Position numbers and translations under genes: made by a program
Assembly: GCA_946221915.1 (NCBI GenBank)
Contig: CAMIKG010000034.1
Span: 1-50,165, forward strand
Direction of reading: 5' to 3'
From: an uncultured Erwinia sp.
GTDB lineage: Bacteria; Pseudomonadota; Gammaproteobacteria; Enterobacterales; Enterobacteriaceae
Length of the DNA: 50,165 bases
Part shown: one piece after another, positions 8,561 through 16,162 of the stretch
Numbering within the stretch: position 1 is the first letter of the stretch
Layout of the letters: each line of letters opens with the position of its first letter
The notes under the pieces: generated by a model
Told to the model about the DNA's origin: nothing
Databases searched by the model: none
What the model saw: the letters and a program-made list of their open reading frames with translations, nothing else

Positions 8561-9894
8561 TGGGACTGCTCCTGTGCAAAGTGGGTGGACTCAAATCCGC
8601 TGCGTTTCACATTCAGCAACAGCATCAGCAGTGACGAGAGCAGCATAAATCCGCCCACCACCATCATCGGTACCGTGTAACTGCCGGTGGCGTCATGCAG
8701 CATGCCGGTGAGATAACCCGCCGAGAAACCGGCGACATTGCCAAGCGTATTGATTAGCGCAATGGCGGCGGCGGCTGAAGCCCCAGTGAGGAATTGCGTC
8801 GGTAAGGTCCAGAAATTAGGCAGTGCAGCGAAGATCGAGCTGGCGGTGATCGAGATCACCAGAATAGTGGCCAGCGGCGTGTCCATATACAGCGCCAGCG
8901 GGACGCTGATAGCCCCCGTCAGTGCTGGCAGCGCGATATGCCAGGTTTTGCAGCCGCGACGGGTGGCGTCCTGCGACCAGAAATACATCGCGACCGCCGC
9001 AAACAGATATGGCACGCCGGTGATCAGCCCCTTCTCAATCACGTTGAAGGTGGCGCCGAACTGCTGCTGGAAGCCGTAAATAATCGTTGGCAGGAAGAAC
9101 GCCAGCGCATACAGGCCATAGATAAAGCCAAAGTAAATCAGGCACAGCAGCCAGACGCGGCCATTGAACATCACCGTGCGCACACGGGCATGCGCCGTGC
9201 CTTTCTGCTGATTCTCTTTTTCCAGCGCAGTGGTCAGCCACGCTTTTTCCTCGGCATTCAGCCACTTCGCCTCGCGTGGCGAGTCGACCAGGTAGAACCA
9301 GGCGACAATGCCGATCACAATCGCCGGAATCGATACGCCGAGGAACATCACCCGCCAGCCCGCCAGGCCAAACAGGCCGTGCTGCTCAATCAGCGCGGCG
9401 GCCAGCGGCGCGCCCAGTACCACCGTCAGCGGTTGTGCAAGGTAGAACAGCGACAAAATCTTGCTGCGATGCTTTGCCGGTACCCACAGGCTGAGGAACA
9501 GGATCGCCCCCGGGAAGAAGCCTGCCTCGGCAATGCCCAGCAGCACGCGCAGGATATACAGCTCTTCCACACTGCTCACCCAGGTGAACAGCAGTGAAAC
9601 GATGCCCCAGCTGACCATAATACGCGCCAGCCATTTGCGCGCGCCGTAGCGATGCAGCGCCAGGTTGCTCGGCACCTCCAGCAGGATATAGCCAATAAAG
9701 AAGATGCCGGAGGCCAGGCCAAACTGCGCCGCTTTCAGCCCCAGATCTTCCGTCAGGCCGTTGGGTCCGGCAAATGAGATGGCGGTACGGTCAAGGAAGT
9801 TAATAAAGAACATCAGCGCCACAAACGGCACCAGCCGCAGGCAGACCTTGCGGATTGCGGATTTCTCTACCGCATGTTGATCGAGCGTGTTCAT
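8557..9894 (-). CDS. MFS transporter, anion:cation symporter type; probable D-apionate importer
   Basis: A 445-residue inner-membrane carrier with about 12 membrane segments. The N terminus RLVPFVALMFFINFLDRTAISF and the loop motif RYGARKWLARIMVSWG, followed by RVLLGIAEAGFFPG, place it in the ACS family, which takes up organic anions such as galactonate, tartrate and phthalate. That fits a sugar acid rather than a neutral tetritol as substrate and supports the apionate reading. It is the first full-length gene of the minus-strand operon. Its ATG overlaps the stop of a 37-codon leader ORF, and its ribosome binding site (CAGGGGG) lies inside that leader. Confidence 0.8.
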   Translation of the reverse strand: MNTLDQHAVEKSAIRKVCLRLVPFVALMFFINFLDRTAISFAGPNGLTEDLGLKAAQFGLASGIFFIGYILLEVPSNLALHRYGARKWLARIMVSWGIVSLLFTWVSSVEELYILRVLLGIAEAGFFPGAILFLSLWVPAKHRSKILSLFYLAQPLTVVLGAPLAAALIEQHGLFGLAGWRVMFLGVSIPAIVIGIVAWFYLVDSPREAKWLNAEEKAWLTTALEKENQQKGTAHARVRTVMFNGRVWLLCLIYFGFIYGLYALAFFLPTIIYGFQQQFGATFNVIEKGLITGVPYLFAAVAMYFWSQDATRRGCKTWHIALPALTGAISVPLALYMDTPLATILVISITASSIFAALPNFWTLPTQFLTGASAAAAIALINTLGNVAGFSAGYLTGMLHDATGSYTVPMMVVGGFMLLSSLLMLLLNVKRSGFESTHFAQEQSQ

Positions 9895-10004
9895 GGTTTT
9901 CCCCCTGACAGGTTGCAGACCGTGCTGAACACCCCTGGTGCGGGAGCCGGGTGGCGAACGGGTGTCGCCGTCGTGCAGGTGAACAAAAGGCAGATTTGAC
10001 GCAT
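9891..10004 (-). CDS. Leader peptide ORF coupled to the transporter gene
   Basis: A 37-codon ORF begins at an ATG preceded by CCAGAGGACTCAAACC, in which AGAGGA is a good ribosome binding site with 8-base spacing. Its TGA overlaps the transporter ATG (ATGA). The peptide starts MRQICLLFTCTTATPVRH, then has a proline-rich PAPAPG stretch and ends CNLSGGKP; three cysteines are spread along it. It is too short and too basic to be an ordinary enzyme, and nothing in it looks like a membrane segment. Ribosome position on it should control access to the transporter start. A role as a regulatory or arrest peptide is an inference; no homologue is known to me. Confidence 0.55.
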   Translation of the reverse strand: MRQICLLFTCTTATPVRHPAPAPGVFSTVCNLSGGKP

Positions 10005-10050
10005 GGTTTGAGTCCTCTGGTGGGTCTTTGTGCGCATTGCATCAATGCGT

Positions 10051-10082
10051 GAACATATGAACATTAACTGCATTTATGTTCA
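10051..10082. promoter_or_regulatory. Putative SorC-family operator near the transporter operon
   Basis: GAACATATGAACA at 10051-10063, plus an inverted partner: TGAACAT (10058-10064) and ATGTTCA (10076-10082) separated by 11 bases. The same 13-mer recurs exactly 180 bp away at 10231. TGAACA/TGTTCA half-sites are of the type seen for some SorC-family regulators. It lies 47-78 bases upstream of the leader start, consistent with promoter control. Confidence 0.6.
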
Positions 10083-10219
10083 AACCCCAGCCTGCAAAAT
10101 TGAATTTGTGACGCGGCTCTAAACCTTTAATCTTGCCAAAAAAACGGGAAAACCGGCTAAACCCATGCGCAGCAAGACTTATCCGAGACTAAATGATCGG
10201 AAAATAATTAAAAACAAAA

Positions 10220-10243
10220 GAACATATATTGAACATATGAACA
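10220..10243. promoter_or_regulatory. Putative SorC-family operator near derI
   Basis: Three GAACA half-sites in one orientation at 10220, 10231 and 10239, including a perfect copy of GAACATATGAACA (10231-10243). The middle repeat overlaps a candidate derI -35 (TTGAAC, 10230-10235) with a poor -10 (TAGGGT, 10253-10258) 17 bp later. The surroundings at 10180-10260 are strongly A+T-rich. Together with the 10051 site this makes a two-site divergent control region (9895-10314). Confidence 0.6.
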
Positions 10244-10314
10244 ATAGTGCGTTAGGGTAATAACGAACCGCTGCCGGCATCACCAGGCAACTTGTTAACT
10301 CAGCAGGAGTACCT

Positions 10315-10773
10315 ATGACTTCTATCGCGATTGGGGCCGATGATGCGGCTCTGGAACTGAAAAATCTGATCAAACAGTATCTGCAGGAAAAAAATATCGC
10401 CGTCAGCGACTACAGCAATGATGCGCAGGCGGAAAAACCGCTCTATCCCGATATCGCCTGGACAGTAGCCAACGCGGTGCGCGAAGGTAAACACCAGCGC
10501 GGCATTCTGATCTGCGGCACCGGGATCGGCATGGCGATTGTCGCCAATAAAGTGCCGGGTATCCGCGCCGCACAGTGTCACGATACCTATTCCGCAGAAC
10601 GGGCGCGCAAAAGTAATAATGCACAGATTATGACGCTGGGCGCGCGCGTGATTGGCCCGGAACTGGCGCGCAGCATCGTTACCAGCTGGCTGAACTCAGA
10701 GTTTGAGGGCGGCGGATCGACAGAGAAAGTGGAGAAAATCAGCTACTACGAGCAGGCTGTCAGCGAAAAATAA
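10315..10773 (+). CDS. derI: RpiB-family isomerase, probable D-erythrulose-4-phosphate isomerase
   Basis: A 152-residue RpiB/LacAB-type isomerase with the catalytic-cysteine segment GILICGTGIGMAI (about 62-74), GIRAA after it, a sugar-binding acid residue in GADDAAL near the N terminus, and the NNAQIMTLGARVIG segment. In tetrose pathways, DerI/EryI proteins of this family convert D-erythrulose 4-phosphate to D-erythrose 4-phosphate. Ribose-5-phosphate isomerase B is the alternative. The start is fixed by AGGAG five bases before the ATG. It is transcribed away from the rest of the island, toward talA, from the shared divergent control region. Confidence 0.8.
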   Translation: MTSIAIGADDAALELKNLIKQYLQEKNIAVSDYSNDAQAEKPLYPDIAWTVANAVREGKHQRGILICGTGIGMAIVANKVPGIRAAQCHDTYSAERARKSNNAQIMTLGARVIGPELARSIVTSWLNSEFEGGGSTEKVEKISYYEQAVSEK

Positions 10774-10778
10774 TCCCG

Positions 10779-10805
10779 GCGCAGCGCGCAGCAAGACGCT
10801 GCGCC
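10779..10805 (+). terminator. Hairpin after derI
   Basis: GGCGCAGCG and CGCTGCGCC pair as a 9-bp stem, starting 6 bases after the derI stop. A short TTTT run occurs a few bases later (10812). This is a plausible but weak intrinsic terminator. The rest of the 10806-11110 gap contains the talA promoter region, with no other gene seen. Confidence 0.5.
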
Positions 10806-11110
10806 AGCACGGTTTTCACGGTAACTGCTACACTTTTGGGTACAGCTTTTTGTTCAGCGCCGTCACGCGGCCATCGGGTGACCCCATTGCAACAATCAGA
10901 GAAAACGCATTTTCATTGCCGGACGTCTGATGCAATGTTTGCCTGAGAATTCTTCGCCGTGTCGGTTAGAGTCGTTGTGTCGCCACATTGCTGCAATGTG
11001 GCCTGTCGCCCCAGGTCGCCCGCTGGTTTAAGCGCATGCCCCCTTCGGTAAAAACAACGCCCGCCGCGGCGCTATTTTGCAACACAGATTGTTTATCAAG
11101 GAGACAAGAG

Positions 11111-12061
11111 ATGAACCAGCTAGAGGCATTAAAGCAGTACACTACCGTGGTAGCAGACAGCGGCGATATCGAATCGATTCGTAATTATCACCCGGAAGAT
11201 GCCACCACCAACCCCTCCCTGATCCTGAAAGCATCCGGCCTCGACTCTTACAAGCACCTGATCGATGACGCGATCGACTATGCCAAAAAGCAGGGCGGCA
11301 GCAAAGAAACCCAGATCATCAACGCCAGCGATAAAGTGGCGATCAACCTCGGTATGGAAATCCTGAAAAGCGTGCCGGGTCGTGTCTCCACTGAAGTGGA
11401 CGCCCGTCTGTCGTATGACCGTGGCATGTGCGTCACCAAGGCCGAAAAGCTGGTGAGAATGTATGAAGATCACGGTATTGACCGTTCGCGGATTCTGATC
11501 AAACTGGCGTCAACCTGGGAAGGTATTCGCGCGGCGGAAGAGCTGGAGAAAAACGGCATCAACTGTAACCTGACGCTGCTGTTCTCCTTCGCCCAGGCGC
11601 GTGCCTGCGCCGAAGCGGGCGTGTTCCTGATTTCGCCGTTCGTAGGCCGTATTTATGACTGGTATAACAGCCGTAAACCGCTGGAACCTTATGTGGCGGC
11701 CGAGGATCCGGGCGTCAAATCCGTGCAAAGAATCTACGATTACTACAAACAGCACCGTTATAACACGGTCATTATGGGCGCCAGTTTCCGTAAAACTGAG
11801 CAGATCCTCGAACTGGCAGGCTGCGATCGCCTGACCATTGCACCGAATCTGCTGCAGGAGTTGCAGAACAGCGATGCCCCGGTTGAGCGCAAACTGAAGC
11901 CATCTACCGAAGGCTTCCATCAGCCTTCTCCGCTCTCCGAAGCGGAATTCCGCTGGGAGCACAATCAGGACCCAATGGCGGTCGAAAAACTGTCTGAAGG
12001 TATCCGCCAGTTCGCTGTCGACCAGCAGAAGCTGGAAGATGTACTGGCCGCGAAACTGTAA
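11111..12061 (+). CDS. talA: Transaldolase A
   Basis: Transfers a dihydroxyacetone unit between sedoheptulose 7-phosphate and glyceraldehyde 3-phosphate, giving erythrose 4-phosphate and fructose 6-phosphate. The 316 residues match the length of E. coli TalA. Visible motifs are VVADSGDIESI...DATTNPSLI at the N terminus, the Schiff-base lysine in RILIKLASTWEGI (about 130), and GASFRKTEQI. The start is the ATG after AAGGAGACAAGAG; longer upstream readings lack homology. talA rather than talB by its position beside tktB. The adjacent island is predicted to deliver erythrose 4-phosphate, the substrate for the reverse reaction. Confidence 0.93.
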   Translation: MNQLEALKQYTTVVADSGDIESIRNYHPEDATTNPSLILKASGLDSYKHLIDDAIDYAKKQGGSKETQIINASDKVAINLGMEILKSVPGRVSTEVDARLSYDRGMCVTKAEKLVRMYEDHGIDRSRILIKLASTWEGIRAAEELEKNGINCNLTLLFSFAQARACAEAGVFLISPFVGRIYDWYNSRKPLEPYVAAEDPGVKSVQRIYDYYKQHRYNTVIMGASFRKTEQILELAGCDRLTIAPNLLQELQNSDAPVERKLKPSTEGFHQPSPLSEAEFRWEHNQDPMAVEKLSEGIRQFAVDQQKLEDVLAAKL

Positions 12062-12117
12062 CTGCCGCGCCCTGATTCGCCAATCACGGAGAAGGCCAGA
12101 CATAGCATCAATCATCG

Positions 12118-12143
12118 CACGGGTGGCAGTGATGTCACCCGTG
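12118..12143 (+). other. Intercistronic hairpin between talA and tktB
   Basis: CACGGGTG and CACCCGTG form an 8-bp stem with a 10-base loop, 32 bases before the tktB start. There is no T run, so it is more likely an RNA stabiliser or attenuator than a terminator. Confidence 0.45.
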
Positions 12144-12175
12144 TCCATTCCTGAAGTCGATACAGGGGAGAAAAC

Positions 12176-14176
12176 ATGTCCTCACGCAGAGAACTTGCTA
12201 ACGCTATTCGCGCACTCAGTATGGATGCAGTACAAAAAGCTAAATCGGGCCACCCAGGCGCGCCGATGGGGATGGCGGATATCGCCGAAGTCCTGTGGCG
12301 TGATGTGCTGAAACACAACCCGGCTAACCCCGCCTGGGCCGATCGCGACCGATTTATTCTCTCTAACGGCCATGGTTCGATGCTGCTCTACAGCTTACTG
12401 CACCTGACGGGCTATGACCTGCCGATGGAAGAGCTGAAAAACTTCCGCCAGCTGCATTCGAAAACCCCGGGTCACCCGGAAATTGGCTATACGCCGGGCG
12501 TGGAAACCACCACCGGGCCGCTGGGCCAGGGGCTGGCCAACGCCGTCGGTCTGGCAATCGCCGAGCGCACACTGGGCGCGCAGTTCAACCGCCCGGGGCA
12601 CGAGATTGTTGACCACTTCACTTATGTCTTTATGGGCGATGGCTGCCTGATGGAAGGGATCTCCCATGAAGTCGCTTCACTGGCGGGTACGCTGGGTCTT
12701 GGCAAGCTGATCGGCTTCTACGATCACAACGGCATTTCTATTGATGGTGAAACCGAAGGCTGGTTTACCGATGACACCGCCAAACGCTTTGAAGCTTATC
12801 ACTGGCATGTGGTGCATGAGATTGATGGCCACAATCCGGATGTGGTCGCGCGCGCCATCAAAGAGGCGCAGAGCGTCACCGATAAGCCGTCACTGATTAT
12901 CTGCCGCACCCAGATTGGCTTTGGTTCACCGAACAAAGCCGGTAAAGAGGAAGCGCACGGCGCGCCGCTGGGTGATGAAGAGATTGCGCTAACGCGCAAA
13001 GCGCTGGGCTGGAACTACCCGCCGTTTGAAATCCCAAAAGACATTTATCAGCAGTGGGATGCGAAAGAAGCGGGCGCGCAGCGTGAAAAACAGTGGCAGG
13101 ATAAATTCGCCGCCTATAAAGCAGCGCACCCTGAACTGGCGCAGGAGTTCAGCCGCCGTATGCAGGGCGAGATGCCGGCTAACTGGCAGGCGGAAACCGC
13201 GCAATTTATTGCGGAACTGCAGCAGAATCCGCAGAAAATTGCCAGCCGTAAAGCCTCGCAAAACGCACTGGAAGCCTACGGCAAACTGCTGCCAGAGTTC
13301 CTTGGCGGTTCTGCCGACCTTGCGCCGAGCAACCTCACTATCTGGTCAGGCTCAAAATCGATCAAAGAGGATATTGCCGGTAACTACATCCATTATGGGG
13401 TGCGGGAATTCGGTATGACGGCGATTGCCAACGGTATTGCCCACCATGGCGGTTTTGTGCCCTATACCGCGACCTTCCTGATGTTTGTCGAGTATGCACG
13501 CAATGCGGCACGTATGGCGGCGCTGATGAAAGCGCGTCAGGTGCTGGTGTATACCCATGACTCGATTGGTCTCGGCGAAGATGGCCCTACCCACCAGCCG
13601 GTGGAGCAGCTGGCCAGCCTGCGCCTGACGCCAAATATGAGCGTCTGGCGACCGTGCGACCAGGTGGAAACGGCGGTGGCATGGAAACATGCGGTGGAGC
13701 GTCATCATGGCCCGACGGCGCTGATCCTGTCGCGGCAAAACCTGGCGCAGCAGGAACGTACACCTGAACAACTGGAAAATATTTCACGCGGCGGTTACGT
13801 GCTGCAGGATTCAGCAGGCACGCCGGATGTGATCCTGATCGCCACCGGTTCCGAAGTGGAAATCACCTTAGGCGCGGCGCAGAAACTGACCGCCAGCGGT
13901 CACAAAGTGCGTGTCGTGTCGCTGCCCTCCACCGACCTGTTTGATAAGCAGGATGCGGCTTATCGAGAGTCGGTGCTGCCAGCTGGCGTAACGGCGCGCG
14001 TGGCAGTCGAAGCGGGAATTGCAGATTACTGGTACAAGTATGTTGGCCTGAATGGCGCGATTGTCGGTATGACCGGCTTTGGTGAGTCAGCGCCTGCTGA
14101 GAAGCTGTTTGCCGAGTTTGGCTTTACGGTGGAAAACATTGTCAGCCAGGCTGAAGCCTTGTTAAAACCGCATTGA
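12176..14176 (+). CDS. tktB: Transketolase 2
   Basis: Thiamine-diphosphate-dependent transfer of two-carbon units in the pentose phosphate pathway. At 666 residues it is within one of E. coli TktB. Motifs: KSGHPGAPMGMA near the N terminus, the ThDP-binding GDGCLMEGISHEVASLAGTLGLGKLIGFYDHN (about 155-188), and SADLAPSN and FVEYARNA...HDSIGLGEDGPTHQP in the pyrimidine domain. The start follows CAGGGGAGAAAAC. It forms a pair with talA as in E. coli. Both can dispose of the erythrose 4-phosphate predicted from the apionate genes upstream. Confidence 0.95.
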   Translation: MSSRRELANAIRALSMDAVQKAKSGHPGAPMGMADIAEVLWRDVLKHNPANPAWADRDRFILSNGHGSMLLYSLLHLTGYDLPMEELKNFRQLHSKTPGHPEIGYTPGVETTTGPLGQGLANAVGLAIAERTLGAQFNRPGHEIVDHFTYVFMGDGCLMEGISHEVASLAGTLGLGKLIGFYDHNGISIDGETEGWFTDDTAKRFEAYHWHVVHEIDGHNPDVVARAIKEAQSVTDKPSLIICRTQIGFGSPNKAGKEEAHGAPLGDEEIALTRKALGWNYPPFEIPKDIYQQWDAKEAGAQREKQWQDKFAAYKAAHPELAQEFSRRMQGEMPANWQAETAQFIAELQQNPQKIASRKASQNALEAYGKLLPEFLGGSADLAPSNLTIWSGSKSIKEDIAGNYIHYGVREFGMTAIANGIAHHGGFVPYTATFLMFVEYARNAARMAALMKARQVLVYTHDSIGLGEDGPTHQPVEQLASLRLTPNMSVWRPCDQVETAVAWKHAVERHHGPTALILSRQNLAQQERTPEQLENISRGGYVLQDSAGTPDVILIATGSEVEITLGAAQKLTASGHKVRVVSLPSTDLFDKQDAAYRESVLPAGVTARVAVEAGIADYWYKYVGLNGAIVGMTGFGESAPAEKLFAEFGFTVENIVSQAEALLKPH

Positions 14177-14190
14177 TGGATCGCTCCTTT

Positions 14191-14221
14191 CCCCTCTCAC
14201 CCACAACGTGGGAGAGAGGGG
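14191..14221 (+). terminator. Perfect-stem hairpin after tktB
   Basis: CCCCTCTCACCCAC and the matching GTGGGAGAGAGGGG form a long stem 15 bases after the tktB stop. The C-tract/G-tract design resembles the REP-like palindromes near maeB, sitD (22110-22129) and ypfN (about 28640-28664). It lies between convergent tktB and ypfG and could stop transcription both ways. Confidence 0.6.
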
Positions 14222-14242
14222 AATCCCTGCCGCGAAACGTCC

Positions 14243-15310
14243 TCAGCCGGAAGACGCCCTCTTTTCTGTTACCCACAGCGCTGGCCAGTCGTTACTGCCA
14301 TGCCAGGCATCACAGGTCGACTCCTCGGTATACTCCGCCAGCTCAAAGGTTTTGCCGGTAAACTGCCAGCGTGACGCATTGCCGCAATCCCCTAACCCGC
14401 GCCCTTTTGACCAGGTGACCAGCTGACCGCTGGCCGCGTCATACTCGGCATTCATCAGCTCCATCTGTCGCTGGTTGCGGTTCGGTGGCGTAAAGGGTAA
14501 ATCAAGCGTGATGCCGCGCGCCGCGTACGGCTGTTTGCGCGTTACCTCGAACGCCAGATCGATAACGTTATAGGCCCCCATCTCACAGCTCACCAGCAGC
14601 AACGCCTTATCATCAGTGAGCGGCGCGACACTGACTTCGCGCCGCATCGGGTCCAGCGAGCACTCACGGGTGTTCACCCGCCAGGTGGCGTAGTCAATCA
14701 GCCCATTAATTTCCTCGCGATTCAGCGGCGTCGCAGGCGGTGCAGCCGTCGGCAACTGTGGCGGCGCTGGAGCGGGCGGCACATCAAACGCACCACGATC
14801 GCCGCGCTTTATCCAGGCGCTCATCCCGTTGGTGCGTCCCTGAATATCATCCATCAGCAATAGCGCCGCTTTCATACCGTGCAGTGAAATCTGCGCCTGC
14901 GGACGGTAAGTCAGCTGAATAGCATCGGCATCCATTACCTGGGCCAGGAATTCATCAATAGAAATTGTGTGCGAGGTCGCGAGATGATGCGGCTCAACCG
15001 ACCAGTGTTTCAGGTCGAGACGCAGACGCTGTTGATCGAGCAGTAAATTATCCTGCAGTTTGCCGCCTTTCAGCTCTCCGCTGAAGTTGCTGCCGTAATC
15101 AATGCGCAGCAATGGGCGGTCGTTGCCACCGGCGTAACGCGAGAGGGTCATTGCCAGACCATTGTCGCCAGGAAAACTACGCGCCTGACAAAAATTGAGG
15201 TTATTACAGGTGATCTGCCAGTCGGAAAATGTCTTTTGCAGCGGCTCAGCACGCAGGCTGGCGATCAACAGAAAAGGCAATAACAGCAGCAATTTCTTCC
15301 AGTAAGACAT
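14243..15310 (-). CDS. ypfG: DUF1176 family exported protein
   Basis: A 355-residue protein of unknown function. The signal peptide is clear (MSYWKKLLLLLPFLLIASLRA), so it is exported, probably to the periplasm. After it come FSDWQITCNNLNFCQARSF and several cysteine pairs (ITCNNLNFCQA; CSLDPMRRE; GDCGNASRW; STCDAWHG), which suggests disulfides. The central PPAPAPPQLPTAAPPA linker (about 178-193) separates two halves. Position between tktB and nudK is the same as E. coli ypfG, and length is similar. No enzymatic motif is visible. Confidence 0.85.
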   Translation of the reverse strand: MSYWKKLLLLLPFLLIASLRAEPLQKTFSDWQITCNNLNFCQARSFPGDNGLAMTLSRYAGGNDRPLLRIDYGSNFSGELKGGKLQDNLLLDQQRLRLDLKHWSVEPHHLATSHTISIDEFLAQVMDADAIQLTYRPQAQISLHGMKAALLLMDDIQGRTNGMSAWIKRGDRGAFDVPPAPAPPQLPTAAPPATPLNREEINGLIDYATWRVNTRECSLDPMRREVSVAPLTDDKALLLVSCEMGAYNVIDLAFEVTRKQPYAARGITLDLPFTPPNRNQRQMELMNAEYDAASGQLVTWSKGRGLGDCGNASRWQFTGKTFELAEYTEESTCDAWHGSNDWPALWVTEKRASSG

Positions 15311-15471
15311 TCAGCAGCCAGCCCCCGAAAAGCGAACGGTGATGATAACGCTTCATCTTCGCGAGGCCAGCGCGCAGGCTCAATCGGATTTGTCGTACAT
15401 TTAACCAAACAGTAACAAAAGCGCAGCGGTGGTCACAAAATGGTGAAAAATCAGCGACTGCCGGGAAAAAG

Positions 15472-16050
15472 TTACGCTTTCAGCCAGCCGGCCAGCTGGG
15501 CATGCTGCAGCAGGATCACCGTTTTGCCATCGCGGATACGACCATCCTTCACCATCGCCAGCGCCTGCGGGAAAGGGATCTCCAGCACATGAATATCTTC
15601 ATCGTCGACGCCCCCGCCCGCGTTATCGCGCAGCGACTCGTGATATTCCGCAGCAAAGAAATGGACGATTTCCGTTACGCCGCCTGGCGACATATAAAGT
15701 GAAAACAACTTCTCGACCTCACCCACCGCATAACCGGTCTCTTCGATCGCTTCCTTACGAATGCACGCTTCCGGCGTGTCATCATCCAGCAGGCCGGCAC
15801 AGCTCTCAATCAGCATGCCGCTGTCATTGCCATTGACATAGGTCGCGATGCGGAACTGATTAATCAGCACCACACTGTTTTTTTCACGGTTATACAGCAG
15901 GATTGTGGCGCCATCGCCACGGTCGTAGACTTCGCGCTTATGGCGCAGGGTCACGCCATCTTTACCGATCAGATCGTAAGTAAAATTGCGCAATACGAAC
16001 CAGTTTTCGGAGAGAATCTTGTTTTTGATGATCTCAACTTTCGCTGACAT
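15472..16050 (-). CDS. nudK: GDP-mannose pyrophosphatase (Nudix)
   Basis: A Nudix hydrolase splitting GDP-mannose into GMP and mannose 1-phosphate; cytosolic. The 192 residues match E. coli NudK (191). The Nudix box is present at about 84-106: GLLDDDTPEACIRKEAIEETGY, with the catalytic/Mg REAIEET-type signature, here KEAIEETGY. LYMSPGGVTEIVHFFAAEY and the C-terminal segment also agree. The start has GGAGAC five bases upstream. Neighbours agree with E. coli on the ypfG side. Confidence 0.93.
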   Translation of the reverse strand: MSAKVEIIKNKILSENWFVLRNFTYDLIGKDGVTLRHKREVYDRGDGATILLYNREKNSVVLINQFRIATYVNGNDSGMLIESCAGLLDDDTPEACIRKEAIEETGYAVGEVEKLFSLYMSPGGVTEIVHFFAAEYHESLRDNAGGGVDDEDIHVLEIPFPQALAMVKDGRIRDGKTVILLQHAQLAGWLKA

Positions 16051-16130
16051 ACCGTCTCCATAATGCAGTGAAGGAGCCGGTCATCTTAGAATGGAAAACG
16101 GCGGAACACTATCTGAAAGCACAAAGAAAA

Positions 16131-16152
16131 CGGGCCAGCAATCGCTGGCCCG
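16131..16152 (-). terminator. Rho-independent terminator of ansP
   Basis: CGGGCCAGC and GCTGGCCCG pair around a four-base loop, 10 bases after the ansP stop. On the minus strand the stem is followed by TTTTCTTTGTG. Confidence 0.85.
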
Positions 16153-16162
16153 GAGAGAATCA

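Noticed and set aside
3212..10773. Erythritol or threitol catabolic cluster
   Set aside because: The downstream kinase and isomerases are shared, but there is no polyol dehydrogenase or polyol kinase, while ApnO- and OiaC-type genes are present.
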